A stretch of 64,000 nucleotides of DNA from Isochrysis galbana (GCA_018136815.1 CM030934.1:3561670-3625669); one strand, 5' to 3'; positions 35,573 to 45,844 are shown, counted from the stretch's first letter. Translations and numbers: made by a program. The notes: generated from the letters alone by a model not told the origin.

Positions 35573-38500
35573 TGAGGCACAGTCCCTCAGCAGAAGGATT
35601 CCCCTCGGACAACAAGAAAACTCTGAGAGCTTCCTTCCCGGAAGAGTAACGGTCTCGAGTGACAGGGGTCGGTCGGACAGCGTCGGGGTGGCCGTCGCGC
35701 CCCGCCTGCCCCCCCCACACACCCCCTCTCTCCCTCCCTCCCTCCCTCCCTCCCTCCCTCTCCTCCCTTCCCATCCTCCCCCCTTCTACCTCGTCCCCGC
35801 TCGCCCCCACCCTACCGCCTAGCGCAATGGGCTGCGCGTCCAGCCGTGGGGAGCCACGCAGCGATGTGCGGCAGGAGCCTTCCTTCACCGACCTGCGCCA
35901 CGAGACGAGCGTGTGGAAGCGTCTGCGATCGCTCCCTCCACTGCCGCCACCCGTCGCCTGCGTCGCCGAGCGCTCGCTCGTGCGGCTGGATGGCGTGCCG
36001 CAGCGGCCGGAGCTCGACGGAACGGGCGCGAAGGTGGTGGCGCTCCTTCCCTCCTCCGACGAGCTGCATCTCGAGCTCGAGGGAGGAGAGCGGCTGCGCC
36101 TGCCACAGCGCTGCGCGACGCCTCTCGCCACCTTCCCGGAGGAGGGCGTCTCGCTCGCCTTCCTGCGAGAGTTCTGCGAGGCGCACAGGGCGGAGGTGAG
36201 CGGCAAGACGACCGATGAGGTGTGCCGCCTCCTCATCAAGCCGCTCACCGAGTCGGCGCACGCGTCGCTCGCCGAGGGGCTGCGGCACCTCGAGGCGAGC
36301 GGCGTACACGGCCGCAAACCTTTCGTCGCGAAGGCCACCGTCTTTGTGAGCCATGCGTGGAAGTACGACTTTGTGCAGCTCGTCGGCGCGCTCGAGGCGC
36401 ACGTGGCTGCGCAGCCGGAGCCTGAGGCGGTGTATGTGTGGCTCGACGTCTTCGTCGTGAACCAGCACGAGAGCGTCGACAAGCCCAAGATCTGGTGGAC
36501 GGAAACGTTCCAGCGAGCCATCGGCAGCATTGGCACTACTTGCCTGGTGCTCTCGCCGTGGAGCGCGCCGATCCCACTGACCCGCGCGTGGTGCATCTGG
36601 GAGATTGCGTCCGTCGCGCAGACGGGCACGACGCTCAACATCGCCCTCGGCGCCGACCAACTGGCCAGCTTTGAGGAGGCGCTGGTCACGGACTTCGAAT
36701 CGGTCGCGAGCTCACTCTCGCGCATCGACGTGCGGCAAGCGGAGGCCTTCTTCGAGGCTGACAAGGTGATGATCCTTGAGACTGCAGAGGCGACTGTGGG
36801 ACTGAGCAAGTTGAACGAGCAGGTGCTGGGCTTGATGCGCGACTGGCTTGCTCGAGCCGGACGGGCCGCCTTGGCCAAGTTGCCGCAGCAGGAGAGAGGA
36901 GCCTCACGCATATTGTTGAGCTTGGCCCGCTTGCTAGCGAAGCAGGGCCGACTGGATGAGGCGGCAGAGCGCGCGCATGAGAGCGTCGAGGCGAGGCGCA
37001 AGGTGCTGGGCGCGCGGCACCCGGACACGCTGGCCTCCATGAGCAACCTAGCGCTTACGCTGCATTATCAAGGCAAGCTGGGCGCGGCGGAGGAGCTGCA
37101 GCGCGAGGTGCTTGAGGCGGTACGCGAGGTGCTGGGCGCGCGGCACCCGGACACGCTGGCCCCGATGAACAATCTGGCGGGCACGCTGCGGGATCAAGGC
37201 AAGCTGGGCGCGGCGGAGGAGCTGCAGCGCGAGGTGCTCGAGGCGAGCCGCGAGGTGCTGGGCGCGCGGCACCCGTCCACGCTGACCTCGATGAGCAACC
37301 TGGCGGGCACGCTGCAGCGTCAAGGCAAGCTCGGCGCGGCGGAGGAGCTGCAGCACGAGGAGCTCGAGGCGAGCCGCGAGGTGCTGGGCGCGCGGCACCC
37401 GGACACGCTGACTTCGATGCACAACCTGGCGGGCACTCTGCAGCATCAAGGCAAGCTGGGCGCGGCGGAGGAGCTGCAGCGCGAGGTGCTCGAGGCGAGG
37501 CGCGAGGTGCTGGGCGCGCGGCACCCGGACACGCTGACCTCGATGAGCAACCTGGCGCTCACGCTGCAGCATCAAGGCAAGATGGGCGCGGCGGAGGAGC
37601 TTCAGCGCGAGGTGCTCGAGGCGAGGCGCGAGGTGCTGGGCGCGCGGCACCCGCACACGCTGACCTCAATGCACAGTCTGGCGCTAACGCTGCGGGATCA
37701 AGGCAAGCTGCGCGCGGCGGAGGAGCTGCAGCGCGAGGTGCTCGAGGCGAGGCGCGAGGTGCTGGGCGCGCGGCACCCGGACACGCTGACCTCGATGCAC
37801 AACCTGGCGAGCACGCTGCAGCATCAAGGCAAGCTGGGCGCGGCGGAGGAGCTGCAGCGCGAGGTGCTCGAGGCGAGGCGCGAGGTGCTGGGCGCGCGGC
37901 ACCCGTCCACGCTGGCCTCGATGAGCAACCTGGCGCTCACGCTGCAGCATCAAGGCCAGCTGGGCGCGGCGGAGGAGCTGCAGCGCGAAGTGCTCGAGGT
38001 GGTCAGCGAGGTGCTGGGCGCACGGCACCCGGACACGCTGACCTCGAGGAGCAACCTCGCGCTCACGCTGCAGGATCAAGGCAAGCTGGGCGCTGCGGAG
38101 GAGCTGCAGCGCGAGGTGCTCGAGGCGAGGCGCGAGGTGCAGGGAGAGCGCCATGAGAGGACGCTCAAGGCGATGTCCGACCTCGCATCATTGTTTCTGC
38201 ACATGGGCAAGCTCGATGAGTCCGGAAGACTCCTCAGTGCAATGCTCGGTGCAAGTAGAGAGATACTCGGAGAGCGCCATCGCCACACCTTGGAGGCGAG
38301 GCTGGTGCAGGCGACAGCCTTTTTGGAGGACGAGAAGCCGTTGGAGGCGGAGCCGCTCTTGCGCGAGACAGTTCAGGCCACACATGAGGCACTTGGAGAG
38401 TGCCATCCAACCACATTGATGTGTAGGTGCATGCAAGTGCGCTGCTTCCATGCCCTTGACAAGCTTCAGGAGGCGCACGTATTGGGCAGCACCACCCTTG

Positions 38501-38931
38501 AGAGAATGAATCGCATTCTTGGCGAGAAGCACCCGGCGACACTTCGCATGCAAGGCATTCTAAGTGATGTGCTTCGAGCGGAAGGGTTGCTCGACCGAGC
38601 TCGGCAGATGGTGTCCGCCTCGCTGCATGCTCTCATGAAGGAGCGGTTGGGATGGCAGGTATGGGTGCTCGAGCATAGTGCTGTGCAAGCGCACATCGAC
38701 GCGTGTGACACATTGACTTGCATGAGTGGTGTGGCGGCGCTACGGGACGCTGTGCTCCAGATGACAGTTCATTTGGGGGCTGAGCACTACCTCACTCGCC
38801 GATATGAGACCATCTTGAGTGTGTTGACTTCGTCGCGGTCCAGGTGATGGATGTGATGAAGTCAGAAGTCCTACAGCACCACATTCTCGCACGGGGAGCA
38901 GCTGCGTGCGAGAGTACGTGCAATGGAAGGC
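35573..38931 (+). repeat. Segmental duplication, copy 1 (partner 42027-45760)
   Basis: From CAGTCCCTCAGCAGAAGGAT to ACGTGCAATGGA this block is repeated about 6.45 kb to the right, including a pyrimidine leader and a whole gene. Difference in length is mainly three TPR units (378 bases). Confidence 0.85.
35827..38847 (+). CDS. TIR-like + kinesin-light-chain-type TPR protein, copy 1
   Basis: 1006 residues. The start MGCASSRG fits N-myristoylation at Gly2 and palmitoylation at Cys3, so membrane attachment is likely. Residues about 165-330 are a TIR-like signalling domain: KATVFVSHAWKYDFVQLVGA, VWLDVFVVNQHES, IWWTETFQRAI, LVLSPWSAPIPLTRAWCIWE. From about 360 to the end are some 14 TPRs of 42 residues, most near-identical (GKLGAAEELQREVLEA..REVLGARHPDTL), the last four diverged. 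Such fusions are plausible NLR-like receptors or scaffolds; no NB-ARC ATPase lies between. A possible splice donor (CAGGTGATG) overlaps the stop, and downstream sequence reading EQLRARVRAMEGLWAAIREF may be a further exon. Near-identical to the gene at 42280. Confidence 0.82.
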   Translation: MGCASSRGEPRSDVRQEPSFTDLRHETSVWKRLRSLPPLPPPVACVAERSLVRLDGVPQRPELDGTGAKVVALLPSSDELHLELEGGERLRLPQRCATPLATFPEEGVSLAFLREFCEAHRAEVSGKTTDEVCRLLIKPLTESAHASLAEGLRHLEASGVHGRKPFVAKATVFVSHAWKYDFVQLVGALEAHVAAQPEPEAVYVWLDVFVVNQHESVDKPKIWWTETFQRAIGSIGTTCLVLSPWSAPIPLTRAWCIWEIASVAQTGTTLNIALGADQLASFEEALVTDFESVASSLSRIDVRQAEAFFEADKVMILETAEATVGLSKLNEQVLGLMRDWLARAGRAALAKLPQQERGASRILLSLARLLAKQGRLDEAAERAHESVEARRKVLGARHPDTLASMSNLALTLHYQGKLGAAEELQREVLEAVREVLGARHPDTLAPMNNLAGTLRDQGKLGAAEELQREVLEASREVLGARHPSTLTSMSNLAGTLQRQGKLGAAEELQHEELEASREVLGARHPDTLTSMHNLAGTLQHQGKLGAAEELQREVLEARREVLGARHPDTLTSMSNLALTLQHQGKMGAAEELQREVLEARREVLGARHPHTLTSMHSLALTLRDQGKLRAAEELQREVLEARREVLGARHPDTLTSMHNLASTLQHQGKLGAAEELQREVLEARREVLGARHPSTLASMSNLALTLQHQGQLGAAEELQREVLEVVSEVLGARHPDTLTSRSNLALTLQDQGKLGAAEELQREVLEARREVQGERHERTLKAMSDLASLFLHMGKLDESGRLLSAMLGASREILGERHRHTLEARLVQATAFLEDEKPLEAEPLLRETVQATHEALGECHPTTLMCRCMQVRCFHALDKLQEAHVLGSTTLERMNRILGEKHPATLRMQGILSDVLRAEGLLDRARQMVSASLHALMKERLGWQVWVLEHSAVQAHIDACDTLTCMSGVAALRDAVLQMTVHLGAEHYLTRRYETILSVLTSSRSR

Positions 38932-39419
38932 CTATGGGCGGCGATCCGGGAGTTCGTGGCGGATGGCCGTCACGTGCCGCAGACGACGTGGGAGGAGATA
39001 GTCCCGCCGTCATCGGCAGCGTCTCCGTCCCTTCGCCCGTTTCACGGCCCGTCGTATCAGCCAGCGTCCCCCGAATGCCCGGCGGAAGCGGAGGAAGCGC
39101 TTGGTCCGGCTCGTGGCCTGCACTCCACCGTTTCGCGATCGAGCAGGGCGTGCGTGCTGATGGGTTGGCCAAATAATAATTATACTACTACCATTATTAT
39201 TAATAGAGGATTTTTGCAGGGCTCAAGAAGATTCCAACAAGAGGGCCCCTCAATAGCAACTGGGCGCTTTTGGGACTGACAAGCACAAAATCTTCGCTCG
39301 CGCCTTCGGGCCCCCGGTCGTCATGTCGAGTTCTTCCCTTGAGAAATCTTCATTGTCGCATTGTCCCCGCTTCATGAGCCTGGCTGAACGAACACCCGAA
39401 TAGGGACACCACTCACTCA

Positions 39420-39540
39420 ACTATCAGTAAAATTGATAGGGTAATGGGGGCCCGTTCCCCCCTTCCTTCATCGCAGACACCCCCTGGGTGGGCCTGCACA
39501 CTCAACCTCAGCCCCTGCCTGCTCAACTAACTTTATAGTT
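39420..39540 (+). repeat. LINE-type 5' leader with short dispersed-repeat segment
   Basis: CAACTATCAGTAAAATTGAT at 39419-39438 nearly equals the LINE 5' end on the minus strand at 11446-11427. It is followed by the GGGGGCCC..CATCGCAGACACCCCC..GTGGGCCTGCACA segment shared with 15240-15300, 45855-45920 and (inverted) 60480-60545. Confidence 0.6.
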
Positions 39541-39547
39541 AGACGCG

Positions 39548-39835
39548 ATGGAGCGCGCCAACGAGCCTCTCCTCTCCTTCGGGCCCCCCGCCGAGGGCGG
39601 CCACCCAGCCCCCATGGACCTGTCGCAGTCGAAGCAACCGCATCCGCCGTCAGAGGCCGAGCAGGTGTGTGCGACCCCGGTCGCGCCCCGCGGCCCGTGG
39701 CCTCGGTCACACTCAGCAAGGCAGCCATGCTGGCCACCCACATGGGCGGTGGAGACAGGCTGCAGACTCCACCTTTCTAGGGCGGTCAAACACCGCTTTT
39801 TAAGTACTAATGTGGGGGGGGGTCGACATTTTTGA
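39548..39835 (+). CDS. LINE ORF1 start fragment
   Basis: 95 codons opening MERANEPLLSFGPPAEGG after the same TATAGTTAGACGCG context as the ORF at 15720. It runs through the TTAA-flanked repeat end at 39778 and stops; no retroelement domain follows. Read as the 5' stub of a retroelement rather than a host gene. Confidence 0.35.
   Translation: MERANEPLLSFGPPAEGGHPAPMDLSQSKQPHPPSEAEQVCATPVAPRGPWPRSHSARQPCWPPTWAVETGCRLHLSRAVKHRFLSTNVGGGRHF
39778..39803 (-). repeat. TTAA-flanked inverted-repeat end, copy C (right of TIR-TPR gene 1)
   Basis: TAGGGCGGTCAAACACCGC, TTT, then TTAA at 39800-39803: the complement of the end type at 29555 and 56539. Confidence 0.45.
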
Positions 39836-40250
39836 CCGTGAGCGGAAAGCCCCGGCGAAAGCGGCTCGGAGGGTCTCCCCGCCTTTTCAGAATCCTCGTC
39901 CGAAAAGACGGTGCGAAGTCCCGTCGGACCCCCCCCCCTTGCACACGCTCTGGCGGCTCACACGAGCCGAACTGGACGTCGCTCCCACTGAGAGATGTGT
40001 TTCTTTCACTTAAAAGGTGCCTAGACATATATTAAATTAGGGGCTGACGCGCGAACGGCGGACTTGAAGAAGGAGGAAAGGGAGACTGGTGTAAATTATC
40101 GTTAGAAACACAATGAATAGTGTTAGACCACGTAGCAGTCGTAGAAGTACTCGGTGACGTCGTATCGAAATAGTTTCGGTGGTGGCGTTTAGGCTCACTA
40201 CCCGGGCCAGGTAGCGGAATGACAGCGCGGGTATGAGCCCCGCCGACGAC
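39804..40250. other. Non-coding, transposon-like context
   Basis: A mirrored pair of GAAAGC and TTTTCAG words and C-runs, but no clear gene or complete element. Confidence 0.35.
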
Positions 40251-40958
40251 CTATTGCGCCGGACGGAGAACAACCATCGTACGGAGACGGCGGTGGACTT
40301 CAGGATCAGTGCCGCATTCGCCGCTACCTCCTTCGCAAAGAAAACGAATGTATGGTTGGCAGACGACCGGGTTGTGAGCCCCGTCGCCTGTACCATACTT
40401 CCAGAGGTCAGCTTCAGGCGTGCCAGGCGGGGCACGAGGACGGAAAGCGCAATACGCGCAGCCGTTGGCGGTCGTCCATACTTTAACGTCGCGGTCGAGA
40501 TCCTCGAGCCGCGGCGCCGTCATCGAGGCATCAGAGGGCCGACAGCGAGTGAGGGCCGCGCGGAGGGCAGGGTGCCCGGCATATCGAGAAATCTGCCAGA
40601 AACGGGCTCGCGCACGGGACCAGCTGCTCGAGTCCCATGCGGTGAGGCCGGAATCGGCCGGAAGTCCGAGACCGTTTGGAGGTGGATCGCATTGGCGCCG
40701 AGAGGACACGTTCTTACTGATGGGACGCTCAAGGAGGGCGTCCGGTAACGGCGACGAGGCCGAATAACTTGGAGGTGGAGGTGGGGCCCCACGAGCATCC
40801 GTCTTGCGCGCCGGAGTGGTAGAGGTTTGCGACTTGAGCGCTTCCGCCACCGCCGATTGGACGGCGGCAACCAACGAGGCCGTGGCGTCCTTGGGCGTGG
40901 AAGAGGATTTCGACGCTTTGGCCGAGGTGGAAGACTTGGGAGGGTTAGGCGCGGGCAT
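40251..40958 (-). CDS. Hypothetical cysteine/histidine-containing protein, possibly retroelement gag-like
   Basis: 235 residues from the ATG at 40958 (MPAPNPPKSSTSAKASKSSS); the frame stays open upstream through a minisatellite and is not credible there. A Ser/Lys/Ala-rich N-terminus is followed by a Trp/Arg-rich part (AWDSSSWSRARARFWQISRY) and a C-terminal region with NGCAYCAFRP, VVCQPYIRFLCEG and GECGTD, Cys residues that could bind zinc. Between LINE and satellite sequences, it may belong to a mobile element; no family recognised. Confidence 0.35.
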   Translation of the reverse strand: MPAPNPPKSSTSAKASKSSSTPKDATASLVAAVQSAVAEALKSQTSTTPARKTDARGAPPPPPSYSASSPLPDALLERPISKNVSSRRQCDPPPNGLGLPADSGLTAWDSSSWSRARARFWQISRYAGHPALRAALTRCRPSDASMTAPRLEDLDRDVKVWTTANGCAYCAFRPRAPPGTPEADLWKYGTGDGAHNPVVCQPYIRFLCEGGSGECGTDPEVHRRLRTMVVLRPAQ

Positions 40959-41310
40959 GGCGGCAGCGACCGTGGTGGACTCGGGGCGCTGGCTGGCTCG
41001 GGCCTGTTCGTAGGGGCTCAGGTAACGCTGGCACAGGTTAACGCACGAGAGGGCGGACCGAGGGAGCTCGTGGTTCTCGACGCGGAATCGCGTTTTCGCG
41101 AGGCACTCGCCGAACTTGGTGGCGTTGTCCAAGCCGCGGGGGGGGAAGACCGCCGTCTCGGCGCGCGGAGGGGGGGGGGGAAGACCGCGCGGAAGGGGGG
41201 GAACGGCAGAGGGGGGGGGGACAGCGGAAGGGAAGGGGAGGAGCGGAGGGGGGGGGGAAGGGGAGCGGCGGAGGGGGGGGGGAAGAAACTGCCGAGGGGG
41301 TTGAGATCCC

Positions 41311-41640
41311 AACACTGACCCAATCCTCCCTCACATTCACGTATTTTTCCCGGCCTGGCCCGGGAAAATCAGGGAACGGAGGGAAGGGAGGGCGGAGAGC
41401 TGCGGAAAGGGGGGGGAACCGCGGAAGGGGGGAATCGCCACACTGACCCAATCCTCCCTCACATTCACGTATTTTTCCCGGCCTGGCCCGGGAAAATCAG
41501 GGAATGGAGAGGGGGAAGGGAGGAGAGCTGCGGAAGGGGGGGGAAACTGCAGAGGGGGGTGAATCACCACACTGACCCAATCCTCCCTCACATTCACGTA
41601 TTTTTCCCGGCCTGGCCCGGGAAAATCAGGGAATGGAGAA
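41311..41640 (+). repeat. Minisatellite, three ~120-140-bp units
   Basis: CACTGACCCAATCCTCCCTC, then ACATTCACGTATTTTTCCCG and GCCTGGCCCGGGAAAATCAG recur at about 41313, 41451 and 41571, separated by purine-rich GGGGAA..TGCAGA spacers. CCCGGCCTGGCCCGGG is nearly palindromic. Confidence 0.85.
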
Positions 41641-41792
41641 TGGAGGGAGGGGAGGGAGAAGAGCTGCAGAGGGGGTGAGAACTGCAGAAGGGGGGAGGAA
41701 ACTTCAGAGGGGAGGGGAAACTGCAAAAGGGAGGGGGAACTGCAGAAGGGAGGGGGAACTGCAGAAGGGAGGGGGAACTGCAGAGGGGGGCC
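41641..41792 (+). repeat. Short tandem repeat, ~20-bp GGGAACTGCAGAAGGGAG units
   Basis: Continuation of the minisatellite with much shorter units; several PstI-type CTGCAG words spaced 18-21 bases apart. Confidence 0.75.
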
Positions 41793-42026
41793 CAGTTCTG
41801 TTACCTGCATTTCTTACCTTAAACGCGTGGACAATTACCGTAAAGGTAAAAATAAAACTCAGATCTTCGAATTTCGAGACGAAAATCGGCGGACCAGGAT
41901 CTGAGCCCAGGGAGAATCCGAATCTGCACGCCTGGAGCGACCAAGACGAACATAGAAGACGATATATAACGACGAAGGCACGTGCCCATGCCGAAATATT
42001 CCTGCCAGGAGGCCTGAATACAACAC

Positions 42027-45000
42027 AAACACAGTCCCTCAGCAGAAGGATTCCATTCGGACAACAAGAAAACTCTGAGAGCTTCCTTCCCGGAAGAGTA
42101 ACGGTCTCGAGTGACAGGGGTCGGTCGGACAGCGTCGGGGTGGCCGTCGCGCCCCGCCTGCCCCCCCCACACACCCCCTCTCTCCCTCCCTCCCTCCCTC
42201 CCTCCCTCCCTCTCCTCCCTTCCCATCCTCCCCCCCTTCTACCTCGTCCCCGCTCGCCCCCACCCTGCCGCCTAGCGCAATGGGCTGCGCGTCCAGCCGT
42301 GGGGAGCCACGCAGCGATGTGCGGCAGGAGCCTTCCTTCACCGACCTGCGCCACGAGACGAGCGTGTGGAAGCGTCTGCGATCGCTCCCTCCACTGCCGC
42401 CGCCCGTCGCCTGCGTCGCCGAGCGCTCGCTCGTGCGGCTGGATGGCGTGCCGCAGCGGCCGGAGCTCGATGGAACGGGCGCAAAGGTGGTGGCGCTCCT
42501 TCCCTCCTCCGACGAGCTGCATCTCGAGCTCGAGGGAGGAGAGCGGCTGCGCCTGCCACAGCGCTGCGCGACGCCTCTCCCCACCTTCCCGGAGGAGGGC
42601 GTCTCGCTCGCCTTCCTGCGAGAGTTCTGCGAGGCGCACAGGGCGGAGGTGAGCGGCAAGACGACCGATGAGGTGTGCCGCCTCCTCATCAAGCCGCTCA
42701 CCGAGTCGGCGCATGCGTCGCTCGCCGAGGGGCTGCGGCACCTCGAGGCGAGCGGCGTGCACGGCCGCAAACCTTTCGTCGCGAAGGCCAACGTTTTTGT
42801 GAGCCATGCGTGGAAGTACGACTTTGTGCAGCTCGTCGGCGCGCTCGAGGCGCACGTGGCTGCGCAACCGGAGCCTGAGGCGGTGTATGTGTGGCTCGAC
42901 GTCTTCGTCGTGAACCAGCACGAGAGCGTCGACAAGCCCAAGATCTGGTGGACGGAAACGTTCCAGCGAGCCATCGGCAGCATTGGCACTACTTGCCTGG
43001 TGCTCTCGCCGTGGAGCGCGCCGATCCCACTGACCCGCGCGTGGTGCATCTGGGAGATTGCGTCCGTCGCGCAGACGGGCACGACGCTCAACATCGCCCT
43101 CGGCGCCGACCAACTGGCCAGCTTTGAGGAGGCGCTGGTCACGGACTTCGAATCGGTCGCGAGCTCACTCTCGCGCATCGACGTGCGGCAAGCGGAGGCC
43201 TTCTTCGAGGCTGACAAGGTGATGATCCTTGAGACTGCTGAGGCGACTGTGGGACTGAGCAAGTTGAACGAGCAGGTGCTGGGCTTGATGCGCGACTGGC
43301 TTGCTCGAGCCGGACGGGCCGCCTTGGCCAAGTTGCCGCAGCAGGAGAGAGGAGCCTCAGACATATTGTTGCGCTTGGGCCGCTTGCTAAGGGAGCAGGG
43401 CCGACTGGATGAGGCGGCAGAGCGCGCGCATGAGAGCGTCGAGGCGAGGCGCAAGGTGCTGGGCACGCGGCACCCAAACACCCTGATCTCGATGCACAAC
43501 CTGGCGCTCACGCTGCAGCATCAAGGCAAGCTGGGCGCGGCGGAGGAGCTGCAGCGCGAGGTGCTCGAGGCGAACCGCGAGGTGCTGGGCGCGCGGCACC
43601 CGGACACGCTGGCCTCGATGGACAACCTGGCGGGTACGCTAGGGGATCAAGGCAAGCTGGTCGCGGCGGAGGAGCTGCAGCGCGAGGTGCTCGAGGCGAG
43701 GCGCGAGGTGCTGGGCGCGCGGCACCCGTCCACGCTAGCCTCGATGAACAACCTGGCGAGTACGCTGGGGGATCAAGGCAAGCTGGGCGCGGCGGAGGAG
43801 CTGCAGCGCGAGGTGCTCGAGGCGATGCGCGAGGTGCTGGGCGCGCGGCACCCGGACACGCTGACCTCGATGAACAACCTGGCGGCCACGCTGCAGGATC
43901 AAGGCACGCTGGGCGCGGCGGAGGAGCTGCAGCGCGAGGTGCTCGAGGCGAGACGCGAGGTGCTGGGCGCGCGGCATCCGGACACGCTGGGCTCGATGAA
44001 CAACCTGGCGGCCATTTTTGCGAAGCAGGGCAAGCTAGGCGCGGCGGAGGAGCTGCAGCGCGAGGTGCTCGAGGCGAGGCGCGAGGTGCTGGGCGCGCGG
44101 CACCCGTCCACGCTGGCCTCAATGAACAACCTGGCGGCCACGCTGGAGGATCAAGGCAAGCTAGGCGCGGCGGAGGAGCTGCAGCGCGAGGTGCTCGAGG
44201 CGAGGCGCGAGGTGCTGGGCGCGCGGCACCCAAACACCTTGGCCTCGATGAGCAACCTCGCGCTCACGCTGCAGGATCAAGGCAAGCTGGGCGCTGCGGA
44301 GGAGCTGCAGCGCGAGGTGCTCGAGGCGAGACGCGAGGTGCTGGGCGCGCGGCACCCGTCCACGCTGACCTCGATGAGCAACCTGGCGAGCACACTGGGG
44401 GATCAAGGCAAGCTGCGCGCGGCGGAGGAGCTGCAGCGCGAGATGCTCGAGGCGAGCCGCGAGGTGCTGGGCGCGCGGCACCCGTCCACGCTGGCCTCGA
44501 TGAACAACTTGGCGGCCATTTTGGCGAAGCAGAGCAAGCTGGGCGCGGGGGAGGAGCTGCAGCGCGAGGTGCTCGAGGCGAGGCGCGAGGTGTTGGGCGC
44601 GCGGCACCCGGACACGCTGACCTCGATGGACAACCTGGCGGGCACGCTGGAGGATCAAGGCAAGCTGGGCGCGGCGGAGGAGCTGCAGCGCGAGGTGCTC
44701 GAGGTGAGGCGCGAGGTGCTGGGCGCGCGGCACCCAAACGCCCTGGCCTCGATGAGCAACCTGGCGCTCACGCTGCAGCATCAAGGCCAGCTGGGCGCGG
44801 CGGAGGAGCTGCAGCGCGACGTGCTCGAGGTGGTCAGCGAGGTGCTGGGCGCGCGGCACCCAAACACCCTGACCTCGATGAGCAACCTGGCCGCCACACT
44901 GCAGCATCAAGGCAAGCTGGGCGCGGCGGAGGAGCTGCAGCGTGAGGTGCTCGAGGCGAGGCGCGAGGTGCAGGGAGAGCGCCATGAGAGGACGCTCAAG

Positions 45001-45760
45001 GCGATGTCCGACCTCGCATCATTGTTTCTGCACATGGGCAAGCTCGATGAGTCCGGAAGACTCCTCAGTGCAATGCTCGGTGCAAGTAGAGAGATACTTG
45101 GAGAGCGCCATCGCCACACCTTGGAGGCGAGGCTGGTGCAGGCGACAGCCTTTTTGGAGGACGAGAAGCCGTTGGAGGCGGAGCCGCTCTTGCGCGAGAC
45201 AGTTCAGGCCACACATGAGGCACTTGGAGAGTGCCATCCAACCACGTTGATGTGTAGGTGCATGCAAGTGCGCTGCTTCCATGCCCTTGACAAACTTCAG
45301 GAGGCGAATGTATTGGGCAGCACCACCCTTGAGAGAATGAATCGCGTTCTTGGCGAGAAGCACCCGGCGACACTTCGCATGCAAGGCATTCTAGGTGATG
45401 TGCTTCGAGCGGAAGGGTTGCTGGACCGAGCTCGGCAGATGGTGTCCGCCTCGCTGCATACTCTCATGAAGGAGCGGTTGGGATGGCAGGTATGGGTGCT
45501 CGAGCATAGTGCTGTGCAAGCGCACATCGACGCGTGTGACACATTGACTTGCATGAGTGGTGTGGCGGCGCTACGGGACGCTGTGCTCCAGATGACAGTT
45601 CCTTTGGGGGCTGAGCACTACCTCACTCGCCGATATGAGACCATCTTGAGTGTGTTGACTTCGTCGCGGTCCAGGTGATGGATGTGATGAAGTCAGAAGT
45701 CCTACAGCACCACATTCTCGCAGCGGGAGCAGCTGCGTGCGCGGGTACGTGCAATGGAGG
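42027..45760 (+). repeat. Segmental duplication, copy 2 (partner 35573-38931)
   Basis: Begins at CAGTCCCTCAGCAGAAGGAT and ends at ACGTGCAATGGA, after which this copy reads GGTAAGACTG, a good splice donor, where copy 1 continues as open sequence. The TTAA-flanked end that precedes copy 1 is absent here. Confidence 0.85.
42280..45678 (+). CDS. TIR-like + kinesin-light-chain-type TPR protein, copy 2
   Basis: 1132 residues, exactly 126 (three 42-residue TPRs) longer than copy 1. Same MGCASSRG start and near-identical first 350 residues (for example Thr/Asn change in KANVFVSHAWKYDF). About 17 TPRs; inside the array repeat variants differ from copy 1 (LAAIFAKQGKLG, LASTLGDQGKLG, ARHPNTL), while the last four repeats match again, so the array middle has been reshuffled by unequal exchange or conversion. 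Role inferred as for copy 1: membrane-tethered signalling or recognition scaffold. Sense-strand CT tract at 42180-42230 precedes the ATG. Confidence 0.82.
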   Translation: MGCASSRGEPRSDVRQEPSFTDLRHETSVWKRLRSLPPLPPPVACVAERSLVRLDGVPQRPELDGTGAKVVALLPSSDELHLELEGGERLRLPQRCATPLPTFPEEGVSLAFLREFCEAHRAEVSGKTTDEVCRLLIKPLTESAHASLAEGLRHLEASGVHGRKPFVAKANVFVSHAWKYDFVQLVGALEAHVAAQPEPEAVYVWLDVFVVNQHESVDKPKIWWTETFQRAIGSIGTTCLVLSPWSAPIPLTRAWCIWEIASVAQTGTTLNIALGADQLASFEEALVTDFESVASSLSRIDVRQAEAFFEADKVMILETAEATVGLSKLNEQVLGLMRDWLARAGRAALAKLPQQERGASDILLRLGRLLREQGRLDEAAERAHESVEARRKVLGTRHPNTLISMHNLALTLQHQGKLGAAEELQREVLEANREVLGARHPDTLASMDNLAGTLGDQGKLVAAEELQREVLEARREVLGARHPSTLASMNNLASTLGDQGKLGAAEELQREVLEAMREVLGARHPDTLTSMNNLAATLQDQGTLGAAEELQREVLEARREVLGARHPDTLGSMNNLAAIFAKQGKLGAAEELQREVLEARREVLGARHPSTLASMNNLAATLEDQGKLGAAEELQREVLEARREVLGARHPNTLASMSNLALTLQDQGKLGAAEELQREVLEARREVLGARHPSTLTSMSNLASTLGDQGKLRAAEELQREMLEASREVLGARHPSTLASMNNLAAILAKQSKLGAGEELQREVLEARREVLGARHPDTLTSMDNLAGTLEDQGKLGAAEELQREVLEVRREVLGARHPNALASMSNLALTLQHQGQLGAAEELQRDVLEVVSEVLGARHPNTLTSMSNLAATLQHQGKLGAAEELQREVLEARREVQGERHERTLKAMSDLASLFLHMGKLDESGRLLSAMLGASREILGERHRHTLEARLVQATAFLEDEKPLEAEPLLRETVQATHEALGECHPTTLMCRCMQVRCFHALDKLQEANVLGSTTLERMNRVLGEKHPATLRMQGILGDVLRAEGLLDRARQMVSASLHTLMKERLGWQVWVLEHSAVQAHIDACDTLTCMSGVAALRDAVLQMTVPLGAEHYLTRRYETILSVLTSSRSR

Positions 45761-45844
45761 TAAGACTGTGAATACATTAGCCTAATATCTAGATAATAGG
45801 CAATGCTGAAGCTATTAGGATTATCATCATAGAAAGTACAACCT

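Noticed and set aside
37048-38154. Long minus-strand frames inside the TPR arrays (also 43508-44985)
   Set aside because: They are periodic antisense shadows of the 42-codon TPR repeat (LQLLRRAQLALMLQ-type), with the plus strand clearly coding.
41018-41451. Pro/Ser-rich minus-strand frames over the 41-kb minisatellite
   Set aside because: Encoded by purine-rich satellite DNA with periodic translation.
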